64,000 bases of DNA from NCBI GenBank assembly GCA_013397865.1, contig VZTI01005563.1, positions 54,757 to 118,756 of the forward strand, written 5' to 3'. Origin of the DNA: Struthidea cinerea (lineage: Eukaryota; Chordata; Aves; Passeriformes; Corcoracidae). The translations under genes and the position numbers were made by a program. The number at the start of each line of letters is the position of its first letter. Position 1 is the stretch's first letter. The notes below the pieces were generated by a model, which was not told the DNA's origin, ran no database searches, and was given only the letters and a program-made list of their open reading frames with translations. Below are positions 52,363 to 63,932 of the stretch, one piece after another.

Positions 52363-55300
52363 GGACAGCTTTGCTTCGCCCTGCCTGGTGAGCAGAACAG
52401 ATAGGCTGTTCTCTGAAACTCTCTTTTAAACTGCAAACCTTATACTGGCTGTGTGTATTTTGGACCCTTTCCCACCCTACCATGATTTCCTGTCTGAGTC
52501 TGCAGCCCATGGCAACAGCAGAGAATTGGAGTGCGGGCTTTGCAGATGGTGCAAGGCCAAATGCCCCATGCCAGCTCGGTGTCTTCTGCCACAACTTACG
52601 CATTATCTGAGTCTTGGCTGCGTGGCAAGAGTTACCTGCATGCTAATAAACTGCATTCCTTTTCATTTATAAGTTGTGCCTGCCTTAGGGGAGCCCTGGC
52701 CCTCTGCAGCGAACGTGAAAAACCACAATCACCCAGCCCTGCATGGACATCATCACACCGGAACAGGAAAATTCTGAGTGTTCCCAACTGCTGCGGAGGT
52801 ACAAGGAAGCTCAAGAGTTTTATCACTCCATTCCAGCAGGTCACAGGTCGCTCCAACTGTCCGAAAACAAAGCAAGACACCCCCTTCCCCACATGTATGG
52901 ATACATCATCCCACAAAATAACCTACGGTGAAAGCGGCGTTTCCACGTGCCCCCAACAAAAACACGAGCCACAGAGTTACACACGCAGGGAAAAGGTGCC
53001 AGGAACAATTCCAGGGCTGCTTTCCATGGAGAAACGTTGAGCATGACTCTTCCCTGAGCGGCTTTAAGAAGAGACTCTGCATCCAGCATCACCCTGAGAG
53101 AAGGGAGCTGGAGGATGGACGCGCTTTCCCGAAGGAATAATGTTCACAAAATCACGCCGGTGGCCCGTGCCGCGCTCACCAGCACAGCCACAGAACCTCA
53201 GGGCACGGATGCTTTAAATCCCCCCAGCCAGGTTTTCCACGGAAGGAATGGCCACCAAAGCCAAAGCTTCTCCCACCTCAAGGTGTAAATCCCTTAAGTT
53301 TATTACGAAGTGCTAAAACAAAACCACCCCAGACAAACACGTGGCCTCAGTCCAAGCAATTTCGAACCCAGGCAACTGCTGCAGAAAGGATCCGGTCTTT
53401 TCTGAGAAGCAAAAATTGATCAATTATCTGTAACATCGAATGGGAATTATTCCTTTGGCTGCAGCAAGGTCAAACTTCGAGGGAAGCAGCACTTCCCGCA
53501 TGGATTCGGACCTTCTTTCAGTAGCAGGTCACTGACAACAACTCTGACAAATCTCCTGATCTTACTTCAGGTTCCAACAAAACTGATACTCATTCAAGCC
53601 AAAATTTTACCATATGCTGACAAGGCATAGCAGAAATTTTCATAACACTTCCTGGGGGTGGCGGGGGGAAGCTTTAAAAGCCTTTCTATATTGACAATAG
53701 AATGAGATGGTTTATTAAAAACAACAATAAAGATTATTAATTGGTTGCTACCATTATAGTTTTTCACCTTCTTCCCTCCCCTCTAAGTTCAACTGTCCCT
53801 TCACTGCAAATATCCAAAGGCACGTTATAAAATTGATATAAGAGCTTCAAAGTACCAGAAACCACGCTAAGATCATAATAAAACTGCATCAGTTCAACTC
53901 TGGAGCAATTTTTAGGATCTCTAGACTAAACAAAGTCACCAGTGCAAGTTGAGCACAAAACCGGGTGGGGGGCTGGAATGAAGATAACATTCAAGCAAAG
54001 AGCAGAAATTCAATGTGCAATTAAACAGAACTTATATCCGCCCCCACAGAGGAAATCCACTTCATTCTACGTTATCTTTTACATTATTACAACAAGCATC
54101 CATCCCTAAGGTTTCGCTTAGGCCTGTGGTGTTATCTCAGGAAATTGCACAAAAACTGGAAAAAAGCAATAAAAAGGAACCTCACAAGTATTTGTAAGGG
54201 GAATCAAAGATAAAGATGAGTGGGCTGCCTAAAAGCAGCTCAAAACCCCTGGTTTTTGCTTTCACCTGACATGAGTCAGTGGTGCCTGGAGTACTGAGTA
54301 GTCACATAAACAAAAACAAAAAACTGACTTCCACTAAATTCTAGTAAATCATCAAAAACCCAAACAGTTTGAAAAAAGAATATGAGGCAAAACTGGCCTA
54401 ATTCCCTACTTTAGCTGTTTGCCAACATGCAACTCTCGTCCTTCAGATCAAATAGTAGCGTGCTTTATTCCCAAACAAAAAAAAGTAAATATTAGAAGAA
54501 AATCTATTCACTGTCATCTTGGAATTAATCAGGAAAACATCCAGAGCTACATAGGATCAAAAAAAATACTAGCTAATTATGCCTCGGCATGCTTATCTTT
54601 TCAATGTGTAAGTCCCAGCATAAACACAGTTATATTTTCTGCTTTATTCTCCAGGTCCCAGGCAACAGACTCCAGATTGGGATAGAAATTAAAGCAACAA
54701 GTATCCAGCACGGACTGTGATGTTATAAACACTGAAGAACGGGACAAGCAGATTATGTCTTCTGTAGTGTTCCTTTCCTCTCATCCCCGAAATACCATAA
54801 ACAAACTTTTACTTTGATCCCGCACAGCCCCACAGCAAATGTATCAGTTGTCGTAAATCTACATCCACAAACTGAGAAGCTGCTCTGAAATGTTTATTTG
54901 GCTTCAGTCCTTTGTCTCTGTCCCAGGATTCTACCACAAACACTTCTTCATCATCTCGAGCATTTCAGTGTCACTACACAAAAACTACAGGAATTGTTTA
55001 AGCACATTTTCCTTTTTTTTTTTTTTGCTTATGTCCAGGCTTTTTAATTTTTGGACAGGGCGAGCCAAGTGCAGCCTCGTGACAGATGGCTCTGGCATTT
55101 TGCTCCATTCAGACACGAAGCAGGTCAAGTACAACATGACGTGAACATCAAACTGGTTTTAAGAAAGAGATGGTCCAGGTGTTACAATTAAACAACCAGA
55201 ACAAGACTGACAAGTGCTCAGGTGTACAGGTGACCTCAGTGTCTGGGTCAGAGCCACCCAAAGAGCACCAAGCAATCCCTGAGACCTGATTCAATGATGC

Positions 55301-55896
55301 TCCGGGGTTGCAGCCCAGCAGCAGCAATCTAGGAATCACATCATTAAGGAACAGGTTTTGAACAGATGAGGAGGAGGAGGAAGTTTGCAATTCTTAAGGG
55401 ACTTCCATCTGCAAGTCCCACGTAACAAGTAGGTTTTAACAGACGAGGATTTTATAGCTCAGAAATCCATTCACCTTTAATCCTCAGTGGCCCCTCCTGA
55501 AGAGAGCAGCAGTCACACCATCCCCCCCTTTCCCCAGCAGTTATTTCCACGCTATTAATTCTATCCCACACCTATCCCAAGCTCAGGGAATAGCAGCCAC
55601 CACCCCAGCAGGCTGCAGGCAGACGCTTGGATTAGGGGTTGACAAAACCACCTCAGCCGTGCCCTGCCCATCGCCGGCCTCTCCTCGCTCACCAGGTCAC
55701 CTGCTGTACCCAAACCCTTCCCAAGGGCCAGGCTGAGCTCCCAGATCCCGCCTGGCTTGTGACCCAATGCCAAAGGCAAGCCTGGATGCGTTGGGGTGAA
55801 AGGGACAAACCTTTCCTCGTCCTGTTGTAGCTTTCTTGGGCCAAGTCCTGCGATGCCAACAAGACAACTCCACTTCAAAGGCTCTCCTCACTCATG

Positions 55897-55945
55897 TGGT
55901 TGAAAGGGGATCCTTCAGGTCCCTTCCAACCTGATATTCCCTTAA
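55897..55945 (+). mobile_element. short CR1 LINE 3'-end remnant, plus orientation
   Basis: TGGTTGAAAGGGGATCCTTC, then AGGTCCCTTCCAACCTGATA TTCCCTT, matches the CR1 3' end just before the terminal repeats. The terminal octamers are decayed. It is only about 50 bp; the upstream sequence is not recognisable as CR1. Confidence 0.65.
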
Positions 55946-57344
55946 AAAAATTCACAACTTGGAACCCTTGAATTGACTCATGCTCTCAACAAGGTCCACC
56001 AGCTATATATATATTTTTTTTTTTTTTTCCTAAATGTAGCTGCTCTTCCCTATGGAAGAGAATCAAGAGTTCTGTTGGAAGTATTTTGGCCCCAGTTTGT
56101 GAATTAAGAAAGCACGAAGCTACCACAGTCCTGGATTCCCCGTTGCCTCAGGCTTGTTTGGATTTAACCAAACGTCACGTTAGGCACTTCAGTTCAAAAT
56201 ACCACCTAAATCAACCCCCTTAAAACAAGAAGAGCACCAGAAATTATTTGGTTTTATCCTTTTGTTCATCAGCCTGAATTCTCATAGCTCGATGTGAGCA
56301 AATGAACATTTCCTCCTGCTGTCCACTGGTGGGGCAAAAATTCATCAGGGAGAGAGGCTTCCCTTAATTCCCAGCTTGCAAAATCCTGAGCCTGCAACCA
56401 TGGGAGATGTTTAGAAACAAGGACCACAGACACTGACTTGAAAAGCTCAGCCCCAACCAAATGCAAAGTGAGAGCTCAGATGCAAATGGAGAATTATTTT
56501 CATCTCGTTCCCAAACATTCCGGAGAACTAAGACAGCTGAGAGATTTACTGGGCACTGTAGAGCATCCAGTGGGTTTATTGTGTTCACGAGCCTCTGCTT
56601 CTCTTCTGCTGAATTCTGCTGGCACAACGGACAAATTGCTCAAGAAAAAGTTAAATGTGAACTGCATTAGCCTTTAACAAAGGACAACATGCTAATTCAG
56701 TGAAGATCACAGGATTAATACTATTTTTGGCCTTACTCCAATCTTCTCGCATTGCTGTAAAATGAGTTTTTTTAACAACTTACTTCTACCTCAACACCAG
56801 GATTGTGGGTTTAAGCTCCCAAGTGCAAGCGGGCGCTCCCGAGCTTTGGCTCTTCTCTGCAGTTAATTGATGTTTGAGTCCTCACCCATCCTCCTCTGCA
56901 ACTTGGTAATTGTTTATTAAGTGAATTTTATGGTCTATTGTAAATAAGTGTTTCCAGTACTTTACTTATGTTTCCTGCAACAGAGGGCTCCATAAACTGA
57001 AACATTTCCTTTGAGTTGTTGCAGACCCATCCATTACAAAACCAAGCTGGGGGAAAGGGACAGAAAAAAATCAAACAGATGAAGAAAGCTCTAAATGGAC
57101 CATTAACTGGAGTAACTGGATCCCGTGATGTGCATCAGCAGAAATAAATTATTACAACATGAAAACACTGCAAGAACATTGCTACCCAAACAAGATATTT
57201 CGGCCTAAGAAGATGTTTCATCTCAACCCCATTACCAAAACAAAATTGATTCAAAATTCACCACACTACCCTTTGTTACCACTGCAGTTAGTTTTGGAAG
57301 AACCCCAAATTAGGGAGGATTAAGATGTCAAAACAGCCAAAATC

Positions 57345-57369
57345 TATATATATATATATATATATATAT
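57345..57369. repeat. (TA)12 microsatellite
   Basis: Twelve TA units plus a T, uninterrupted. It is probably length-polymorphic. Confidence 0.95.
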
Positions 57370-60287
57370 GACATCCATGCTCTGGATGAGTGCTGATCTC
57401 AAGGAAGAGGAGATCCATAATCCCACAGATCAGTTATGGAAGTTGATTGACAACCAGCAACTCTCCCTCAATCAGGGGAGTTTAAGTTTCAAATCACATC
57501 AGAAATTAGATGGGGTACATGAGAAAAAAACCCACACTCTGGTGGCTCAGCTCAGCAAAATCAGCTGCAAGATCTCCAGTTTAATTCCAGTTATTCCAGC
57601 ATCACAAGACATGTACCTCAAACACCCTATTTCATCACTAAAATACGAACTCTCAAAGCCCATTCCTCATTTTCTGCTGACATATACACACAACATGACA
57701 CGTAAGGGCACCCCAAAATATTGCACAGGTGCTCGCTGGTAATCTTTGAGCTAAACCAGGCTGATTTTACACCTGGAAAAAAATCAATAAGTCAATGAAC
57801 CAAGCACCAAAATGCTGTTGTAACTTCGGGATAAAATTCTGTCCTGGCCCCAACAATATCTGTTCAGTTCAAACTTTAGCAGTTACAAGAGATTTCAGCC
57901 TTGACACAACAGGTCCCAGAGTTTTCTCTCCAAGAAGTCCCTCCCTCACAGCCCAACTCCTCTGTTTCACAGAGTTCAGTTGCCACCAACACAGATTCCA
58001 CTAAAAATCCAAGTATCACCAGCACTTGCTGCTGGTAGTTACAGACAGAGGGACTTCAGCACTTGCTCTTTAACCAATTTTACTGAAAGGACACAAATTT
58101 TATTGCCCTGGGGCAGTATCAGCAGCCTGAAGGATTAAGACAGCATCATTATTTTTTACATTAATTACATTTATTTCCCTTTACTGTAACTAAAAAACGT
58201 TACATAGACATACAGAAAACTGGCTGTAAGTGGGGAAAAAAAAGGCATTTTAGCCTCACTTGCTCCACACTTCACCATAAAATGCACAATTAAAAACACA
58301 GACACCTGCAGATGCACCTGGTGGTTTGTTTTTTTGTAGGACAGGTGAGCATGTGTGTGCAAGCATTAATATTTAGGCTTAAAGAATTTGTCCCTGTGGC
58401 TTTGTGGACAGAAATCCAAGCTCTTGGCTGTGCAGGAGCAGCAGCACACCAGGTGGGATGGGGGTCCACAGGTGAATGAAGCCATGGCTGGGAAGAGGAT
58501 CATAGCTACAACCAGCTCATCCAACATGGAAACGTGCACACCAGTTACCAAATTCCTGCCCAGGAATCCCCAAAATTGCTTCCAACTCCTGCTTCAGACA
58601 AGGCAACACAGAAGACAGGAGTTACTTGATTTTTTTTTTCCCCTGAAACAATTTGCAGGCCACCTGCTGTAGCACCCTATGAGTCTTGTATTTCCCCTCA
58701 GTTTCATTTATTGATTGCCTTTGCAGCTCTTCCCCCCCAAAAAAGCCCCCCTTCCACCACGCAGTGCTTTCCTGAAGACTTGTGGAGCTGATAGCTTATT
58801 AAAATTGATGAGGCTCTTGATGAGCACACCCAGTTTGTTCAGCTCAGATAACAAAAGGACATTCTGCTTATTGAAATGTCAGTATTTTTCTTCCCCCCAT
58901 GCTGCATTTCAGCACAGTGCCGTGACGATGCAGAAATAAAAAAGTTATTTCAGACCATGTGAGAGGTATAAAAAGGAATTTTCATCATGGCAAAGCTCTA
59001 AAAATTCCTCTATGTTAAAACTGGCTGTAATTTTTAACCTGTGTTAGTGCAGCGTGAAATACAGGAGAACACAGGGGTGGTGACAGTAAATGCTAAGCCC
59101 ATGTTTGATAAGGTTTGTCAGTCTTTAGTGTCAGAGAGAAGAAAATTCATGCCTTGTTTAATTTTACAGAGTCCAAACCACTCCCTCACACTGTAAGGAA
59201 AGGTTATACATCTCCCCCCCCCAACCCTCTTCTAAGAAAAATGCCTCAAAACACAAGCAGAATTATTTCAGATCCTATTTCTCCTCCTCCTCCTCAGCTC
59301 AGCAAGCCACGAGACTCATTTGTGGATTAGCTCATCCAGGGAGAACTTCAAGTGTTTGGGCTCAGAGGTACACGAAGAAACAGCATTATCAAGTTAAATT
59401 CCAACCCTTCCCCCTCTCTTTTTTTTTTTTTTTTTCCTTTGGCAAAACATCTGTCAACACTTCCATCTCCAGAGCACCAGGATGTGCTGATGCATTAAAC
59501 AGCACAGCAGGTGGACTGGCAGGCACAGGAGTGCCTGACCATAACCAGAGAGTTCAGAACAACCCAAGTGCTGTAATTAACAGGGCAGCAATATCCAAAT
59601 GGATCTGCAGTGCTGACAGCTCAGAGTCTAAAGAACCACGCACCAAACACAGGCAGATCAAGTGAAAGAATCGCGTTCCCAAGGTGAGTTGGGATTTCAA
59701 CTCGTCTCTCAACAAACATTTTAAATTAATAGACTCTAATATTCCAAATTAGCACGTCTCAAGGTCCCTGTGAAACTACTGGGTGCACTCTCTACTGCTG
59801 GATATCATACATCTCCATGCAATTAAAAACAGAAAATAAAACATGTATTCCAGCTCCCACTTTCACCAGCTACGTTCTTCAGTGGCTGCTCATCATTTTT
59901 GCTGCTTGTGCTTCATTTTCTGTCCAGCATTCCCTTATTTTTGCAACATCCTCCCTTAGATTCTGCCTGGAAAGACCTTACCCTCGGAGGCATTAACACA
60001 CCCAGAGCCTGGCAGGACTCCTCAGGGCCACAGGCTCAGGTCATTCCTCCTCCTCCTTCCAAGGCAGAGCCACCAAGTCCCGAGCACAAAGTCAGAACTC
60101 ACACAGAGAGCGAGCAGAGAACGGCTCACAGAAGCAGCAAAAAGCTTGATTAAAGAACGGCTTCACAGAAAGGGCAAATAAACAAGCAAGCCTCAGATAG
60201 CTGTTTATTTAAAAATAATATTGGAATTCCCCCTTGAGCATTTACAGAAGTTTTCACCCTTCGCACAGCAGGTGGTGACTGAAACAC

Positions 60288-60322
60288 GTTTGTTGTTACA
60301 CACAATATTGTGTATAACAAAC
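60288..60322. repeat. 35-bp imperfect palindrome centred on AATATT
   Basis: The core ACACAATATTGTGT (60300-60313) is a perfect 14-bp palindrome. The outer arms GTTTGTT (60288-60294) and AACAAAC (60316-60322) are also exact reverse complements, so the two arms differ only by a small internal insertion on the left. It could form a cruciform or be a remnant of a small inverted-repeat element; no target-site duplication is evident. Confidence 0.75.
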
Positions 60323-60666
60323 TCCTGCAGCCTCCGGACCGTGGTCTTTGATGGGGGATGAGTCACTGAAGAAATACAGGTCTAAACCTCCCTCTCATGA
60401 GGCTTTAGGAAGATTTATCTATTTACTTACCGTTTCTTTGACTCCAGCGCAGCAGGCTGTCCTGATCTAATAATGAAAACGGTATTCGATAGATCACAAT
60501 GCCAGAAATGTCCATTATGATAATCCCGTGCAATCTCCTGCACAGGACAGCGCCGTGGATTTCATCCAGGGATTACAATGCTTGACTGGAGTTATAGGAC
60601 TGAACCTCTAAGAGCTTTTTTTCTCTGACATCAAACTCAGGGCTATAAAACAAAACCCAACACCCA

Positions 60667-60679
60667 CCCCCCCCCCCCC
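60667..60679. repeat. C13 homopolymer
   Basis: Thirteen C on plus followed by GCCC and preceded by CACCCA. This is G-rich on the transcribed-sense strand. Exact length is unreliable. Confidence 0.9.
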
Positions 60680-62427
60680 GCCCAAGTTTGCAATTTACGA
60701 GTGCTCCACTAAATGCTCTTACTAGAAAAGAAACAAAAGTGACAGTAAAGCAACTTTCCCTGGTCCTTAAACAGGAATAATCCAGTTATTTCACTGCCAG
60801 ATCTACTTCAGATTTAAATTAATGTAAAAGACAAAATCATTTGAAAGCACTGTGCAGAATGATGTGAACACTACTCATTTACAATTCCTGCAGGGAGAAG
60901 AATAGAGAAGTTATTTCAAGCTTTTTTGCATCCATATAAAAACCATTTGTGGCCTTACAACCGCAAGAAAAGCCATTTAGAGGATTCACTGACTTGTGTC
61001 AGGTAAAACACTGGTGACAGACTGTCACAGGAAATCACGGGATGCCTTCATGTGCGGTTTTATTCAATTTCCAGACTTAAAAAAATGCATTCAATTACTG
61101 ACAGAATTGATCTGAAGGGCAGGAACAACAAAAGGGGCAACAGAAGCCAATCCTTCTGTGGCCACTGCCTGCCTGGCCCCGCACCGTGCAGGAGCCTTAT
61201 CATAACTGACCATTTGGTGCTCTGAATATTTGAATATTTATAAGCATTTCCCTGCACACTCACCCTTCTTCCCATTCAACACCAGCAGCCATTCATTCAC
61301 TGTAGTTTTTCCAAGGAGATTTCTCTTAAATAGATTAAAAAAAAAAGCTCAGTGAGGGTCCAACTCTTCACTTCACACACAGAACCTCGTGTGGCAGAAG
61401 CACCGAGCAGAGAAGAGCTGAAATGGACATTTCGGTTCACAGAACCGAAGTATTTCACTCCAGGTGTCCTAAATAAGGAAGAAGAGAGGGGAAACAAGTC
61501 CTCTTCTGGGAGCTGGGGACAAACAGTGCCAGGATAAACAAAGAATGGCAAGTGTTTTGGCAGACACGGCATCCTCACACCTCCCTAACCACCCAAGAGC
61601 TTGGAGTTAGAAGTGGAGACGTCTGCGTTTGACTTTTAAAGTCACAATTATGCCTTGAACCAGTGCCAAGAGAGCATCCAAAGGGCTCTTTCACATTTAT
61701 CTCGCAAGTGTTTAGTAATGCTGACCCAAAGGGGACACTCGCGGCAGTCACCTACTCGTGAGCTGAATCACGGAATTGCTGGGGTGTAGGGAAACCGCAG
61801 GAAATCAATGCACCCAGGGAGGAGAGAAGGTGAGTCAGCCCATCCCCGACAAAGGGTTTCAAAGGGGTTTTCTTTCCCTCGAATGAAAACAGCTCCTTCA
61901 CTTCTCTCGCTACGAGACGCCCTTCCGAAAGGGCCGAGCCCCTTGGTTCTGCAGAGTTAAATCCCAAACGTGGGTAAGCGTGAAATAGTCAGCCGTAACA
62001 GGGGCCAGCAAAAGCCACGAGACCGTGGGTGGCACACAAAATACTTTCCTAAACTGGACGTTTCCCTGAATTTTCCATGGGAAAAAAATACGGTATTCCT
62101 CAGTGTGTCAATGCAAAATAAACAGCGCAGCTCCCCAACACAACTGTCACGGCTTTCAGCCTTCCAAAGTGCTCCTCGCTCTGGCAGGAAGATGCCAACA
62201 TTCCTCTGTCTGCTCACGGGTTCGGAAACTTTGCTTTCCAAACGAATGACAGCGGTAAGCACCTCGGCACTGTGTTATTCTCATCACCCAGGCACCGTCC
62301 TACACTCACACACGAGCTCCTGTTTATGGCAGGAAAGGACGCCGCAGGTTTCTGCTGAGCTACAAGGAAGTCCGAGTAACACGAAGCTTAAAGTTTTTGC
62401 TCGTGAAGTGAATTTTACAGCTGCAAA

Positions 62428-62437
62428 GGGGGGGGGG
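62428..62437. repeat. G10 homopolymer
   Basis: Ten G on plus within an A-rich flank, about 470 bases from the exon 1 donor. It is probably a slippage-prone tract without function. Confidence 0.9.
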
Positions 62438-62899
62438 AAAAATTAATGTTGTTTTCCCTCTCCAGGCTGCACGTGGTAACAGCATCTTTAAGGTGAAACT
62501 GCAAGATACTCGCTGCAAGGCAAATTTTGATTAAAAAAGATAGAGTGGTACTTTCTGGACAGGGATTTGTAAAGCACATTTCATCTCAGGGTTACAGAGA
62601 ACAAATCTGCACGCCAGTTAGAGGAAAAATGCCCAAAACGGCAGCTGGTGGAAACTCAGATGTTTGCTAGGACAACAGGGCTTGGTTTCCCACAGCCTTT
62701 TATAACCTGGTACATCTTAGGAACGGAGCGGGATCATTCTTGCCTGGCAAGACCGTCGTGCCCGCTTTACGCACACACAAACCACGACCAAGATGCAATC
62801 CAGATGCAAAGAAAACCCAGCAAAACCCCAAGTCCACGGAGAGCGAGGATTTTACCGTAAAGCTCGCTGCTACGAAGGGAACAGACTGTAAAAGCTGCA

Positions 62900-62905
62900 T
62901 CTTAC
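62900..62905 (-). other. ABTB2: splice donor of ABTB2 exon 1
   Basis: On the minus strand the exon ends ...AATG and the intron starts GTAAGA, a good match to the vertebrate donor consensus. Homology to ABTB2 stops exactly here: the residues read through beyond it (KMQLLQSV...) are unlike the family, where the split Gly codon is followed by further conserved sequence. The frame stays open for about 200 bases into the intron, so a simple stop-codon test would have missed this boundary. Confidence 0.93.
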
Positions 62906-63767
62906 CATTAGCGTTCTTCCCGCAGATGAGGTGCTCGTAAGGCTGCAACACTCCCCAAAGTTCCGCATCGTTGTTGATAACCATCTCCAGGATTTCGGCC
63001 GAGATCTCCCCGCCACCATCGGGGCTCTGACTCGCCAAAACCCTAGCCTTAATCTCCTCCACCAGGTTCTCCATGCACGCCGTCAAGGAGATGGCCGCGT
63101 ACTCGTGGATCCTCACCGAGATCCTCGTGTCCACCATCCACCGGAAAAACCTCCCCACCGAGAGGGTGAGGCCGCAGCGGGCCGATTTGCCTTTCCTCAG
63201 CCCATCGCCGGCGCTCATGCTGTACAGGGAGAGCGCCTTGACGGTGGCCAGGACGCAGCTCTCGGCCAGGGCCCAGCTCTGGATGAGTTTGATGGCGCTC
63301 TGCACCTCGAAGCGGGTGCACTTGGAGTGCATCACGCTGAGGCGCTGAGCCTCCCTGGACACCCTGATCAGGGCGCGCCGCAGCAGCTGCGAGAGCCGCC
63401 TGACAGCCTCCTGCGAAAAGCTCCTGCCGTGGCCGTCCGCCTTCCCTCTGCGCAGGATCCTGCCGATGTCTTCATCAGTCCAAGGGTATTCCTCGAGATC
63501 CGGCAGCTTAGGGCACTTGGAGAAGATATCTGCGACCTCAGGGTCTTCCGGCAGCACGGTGTTCACGGTGTCCCAGCTGTTATTCCTACTGTTCATGGAG
63601 CCCGAGTAGTACCACCAGTTGCCTCTGTGCTGAGAAGAGGTGAAGGCTTGCGAGTTGGACTTGGAAGAGGAGAGACTAAGGGACCTGCAGGAATCCCCTG
63701 CCCCATAACCAGAGTCCAAAGTTAAATCCTCCAGGGTCTTCAGAGTCGAGCTGTATATCCCAGCCAT
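62906..63767 (-). CDS. ABTB2: ABTB2 (BPOZ-2) coding exon 1, partial CDS
   Basis: First coding exon of ankyrin repeat and BTB/POZ domain protein 2. It has 287 complete codons plus the first base of codon 288 (Gly), so the intron is phase 1. The start MAGIYSSTLKTLEDLTLDSG, the YGAGDSCRSLSLSSSKSNSQ stretch, the DTVNTVLPEDPEVAD block (residues 66-80) and the WGVLQPYEHLICGKNANG end (271-288) match vertebrate ABTB2 as I remember it, and they separate it from the paralogue BTBD11/ABTB3. Residues 1-65 are Ser-rich and probably disordered. Residues about 116-185 resemble an H2B-type histone fold, and about 197-275 an H2A-type fold (CGLTLSVGR at 198-206, NNDAEL at 265-270). The ankyrin repeats and BTB domains lie in later exons outside this window. 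The family is reported as a CUL3-type ubiquitin-ligase adaptor acting on eEF1A1; that is literature knowledge, not visible here. The start is the first ATG of the long frame. Its context is modest: C at -3, G at +4. Confidence 0.96.
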
Positions 63768-63828
63768 AGGAAAGACGGGTTAAGCCAAGCGGCAGGACAA
63801 GCGCGAAAGGTGAGGCTGGGGCAGATCC

Positions 63829-63906
63829 CTAGCGAGCCCCGAGCGGCGCGGGAGGATCGGCAGCGCAGCGGGCAGGAGCCCTCCCCGAGGGCCCGGCTAC
63901 CTCCAT
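63829..63906 (-). other. upstream ORF 2 of ABTB2 (25 codons)
   Basis: A second upstream ATG at 63906-63904 on minus opens a 25-codon ORF ending in TAG at 63831-63829. It is in a different frame from the main ORF and overlaps the last 10 bases of upstream ORF 1. Its context is G at -3 and G at +4. It ends about 60 bases before the main start, so reinitiation would be possible. I recognise no peptide family in it. Confidence 0.5.
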
Positions 63907-63932
63907 CCCGGCGGGGGGCTGCGCGCAGCCAT
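63897..63932 (-). other. upstream ORF 1 of ABTB2 (11 codons)
   Basis: An ATG on the minus strand at 63932-63930 opens an 11-codon ORF (MAARSPPPGWR, then TAG). It is in the same frame as the main ORF but closed by its own stop, so it is not an N-terminal extension. Its start context has G at -3 and G at +4, stronger than the main start. It matters only if the transcript begins upstream of 63932, which cannot be seen here. Confidence 0.5.

Larger units (their letters stand above)
48536..55896. other. unique intronic DNA, 48.5-55.9 kb
   Basis: I see no gene. There are A or T tracts near 48759-48771, 50213-50225, 50342-50355 and 55013-55026, a GC-rich inverted repeat (51211-51258) and a Z-DNA-prone tract (52340-52362). 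The part at 51-53.3 kb has somewhat more CpG than the rest of the intron. The 169-codon frame at 52531-53040 (plus) has no domain. Confidence 0.5.
55946..62899. other. unique intronic DNA next to exon 1
   Basis: I see no gene. It has a TA/T tract (56003-56028), a TA microsatellite (57345-57369), a T run near 59420-59437, CTC repeats near 59279-59296, an inverted repeat (60288-60322), C13 (60667-60679) and G10 (62428-62437). CpG frequency rises gradually from about 61.7 kb toward the island. Splicing or transcriptional elements near the donor cannot be told apart from background. Confidence 0.5.
1..62905 (-). other. ABTB2: ABTB2 intron 1 (5' portion, continues left)
   Basis: All sequence downstream of the exon 1 donor reads as intron. 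I see no second ABTB2 exon, no ankyrin-repeat or BTB coding segment, and no other gene on either strand. ABTB2 is known to have a very long first intron in mammals, so at least 62.9 kb here is as expected. The content is CR1 LINE fragments, homopolymers, microsatellites and unique, mostly AT-leaning DNA. The longest open frames inside it (up to 192 codons) have no family resemblance and are near the length expected by chance. The entries below describe its parts. Confidence 0.85.

Noticed and set aside
56800..56835. tRNA B-box-like GTGGGTTTAAGCTCCC, suggesting an old SINE
   Set aside because: No A-box at the right distance and no recognisable SINE body; not a tRNA gene.
1..62905. Search for CRISPR arrays, operons, toxin-antitoxin or phage genes
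   Set aside because: No regularly spaced repeats, no closely packed same-strand genes and no prokaryotic families; the window is a vertebrate intron.
62931..63725. 264-codon open frame on plus across exon 1
   Set aside because: It is the antisense shadow of the ABTB2 exon; GC-rich coding sequence often leaves the opposite strand open. It has no domain, and its low-complexity Arg/Pro/His content is typical of such shadows.
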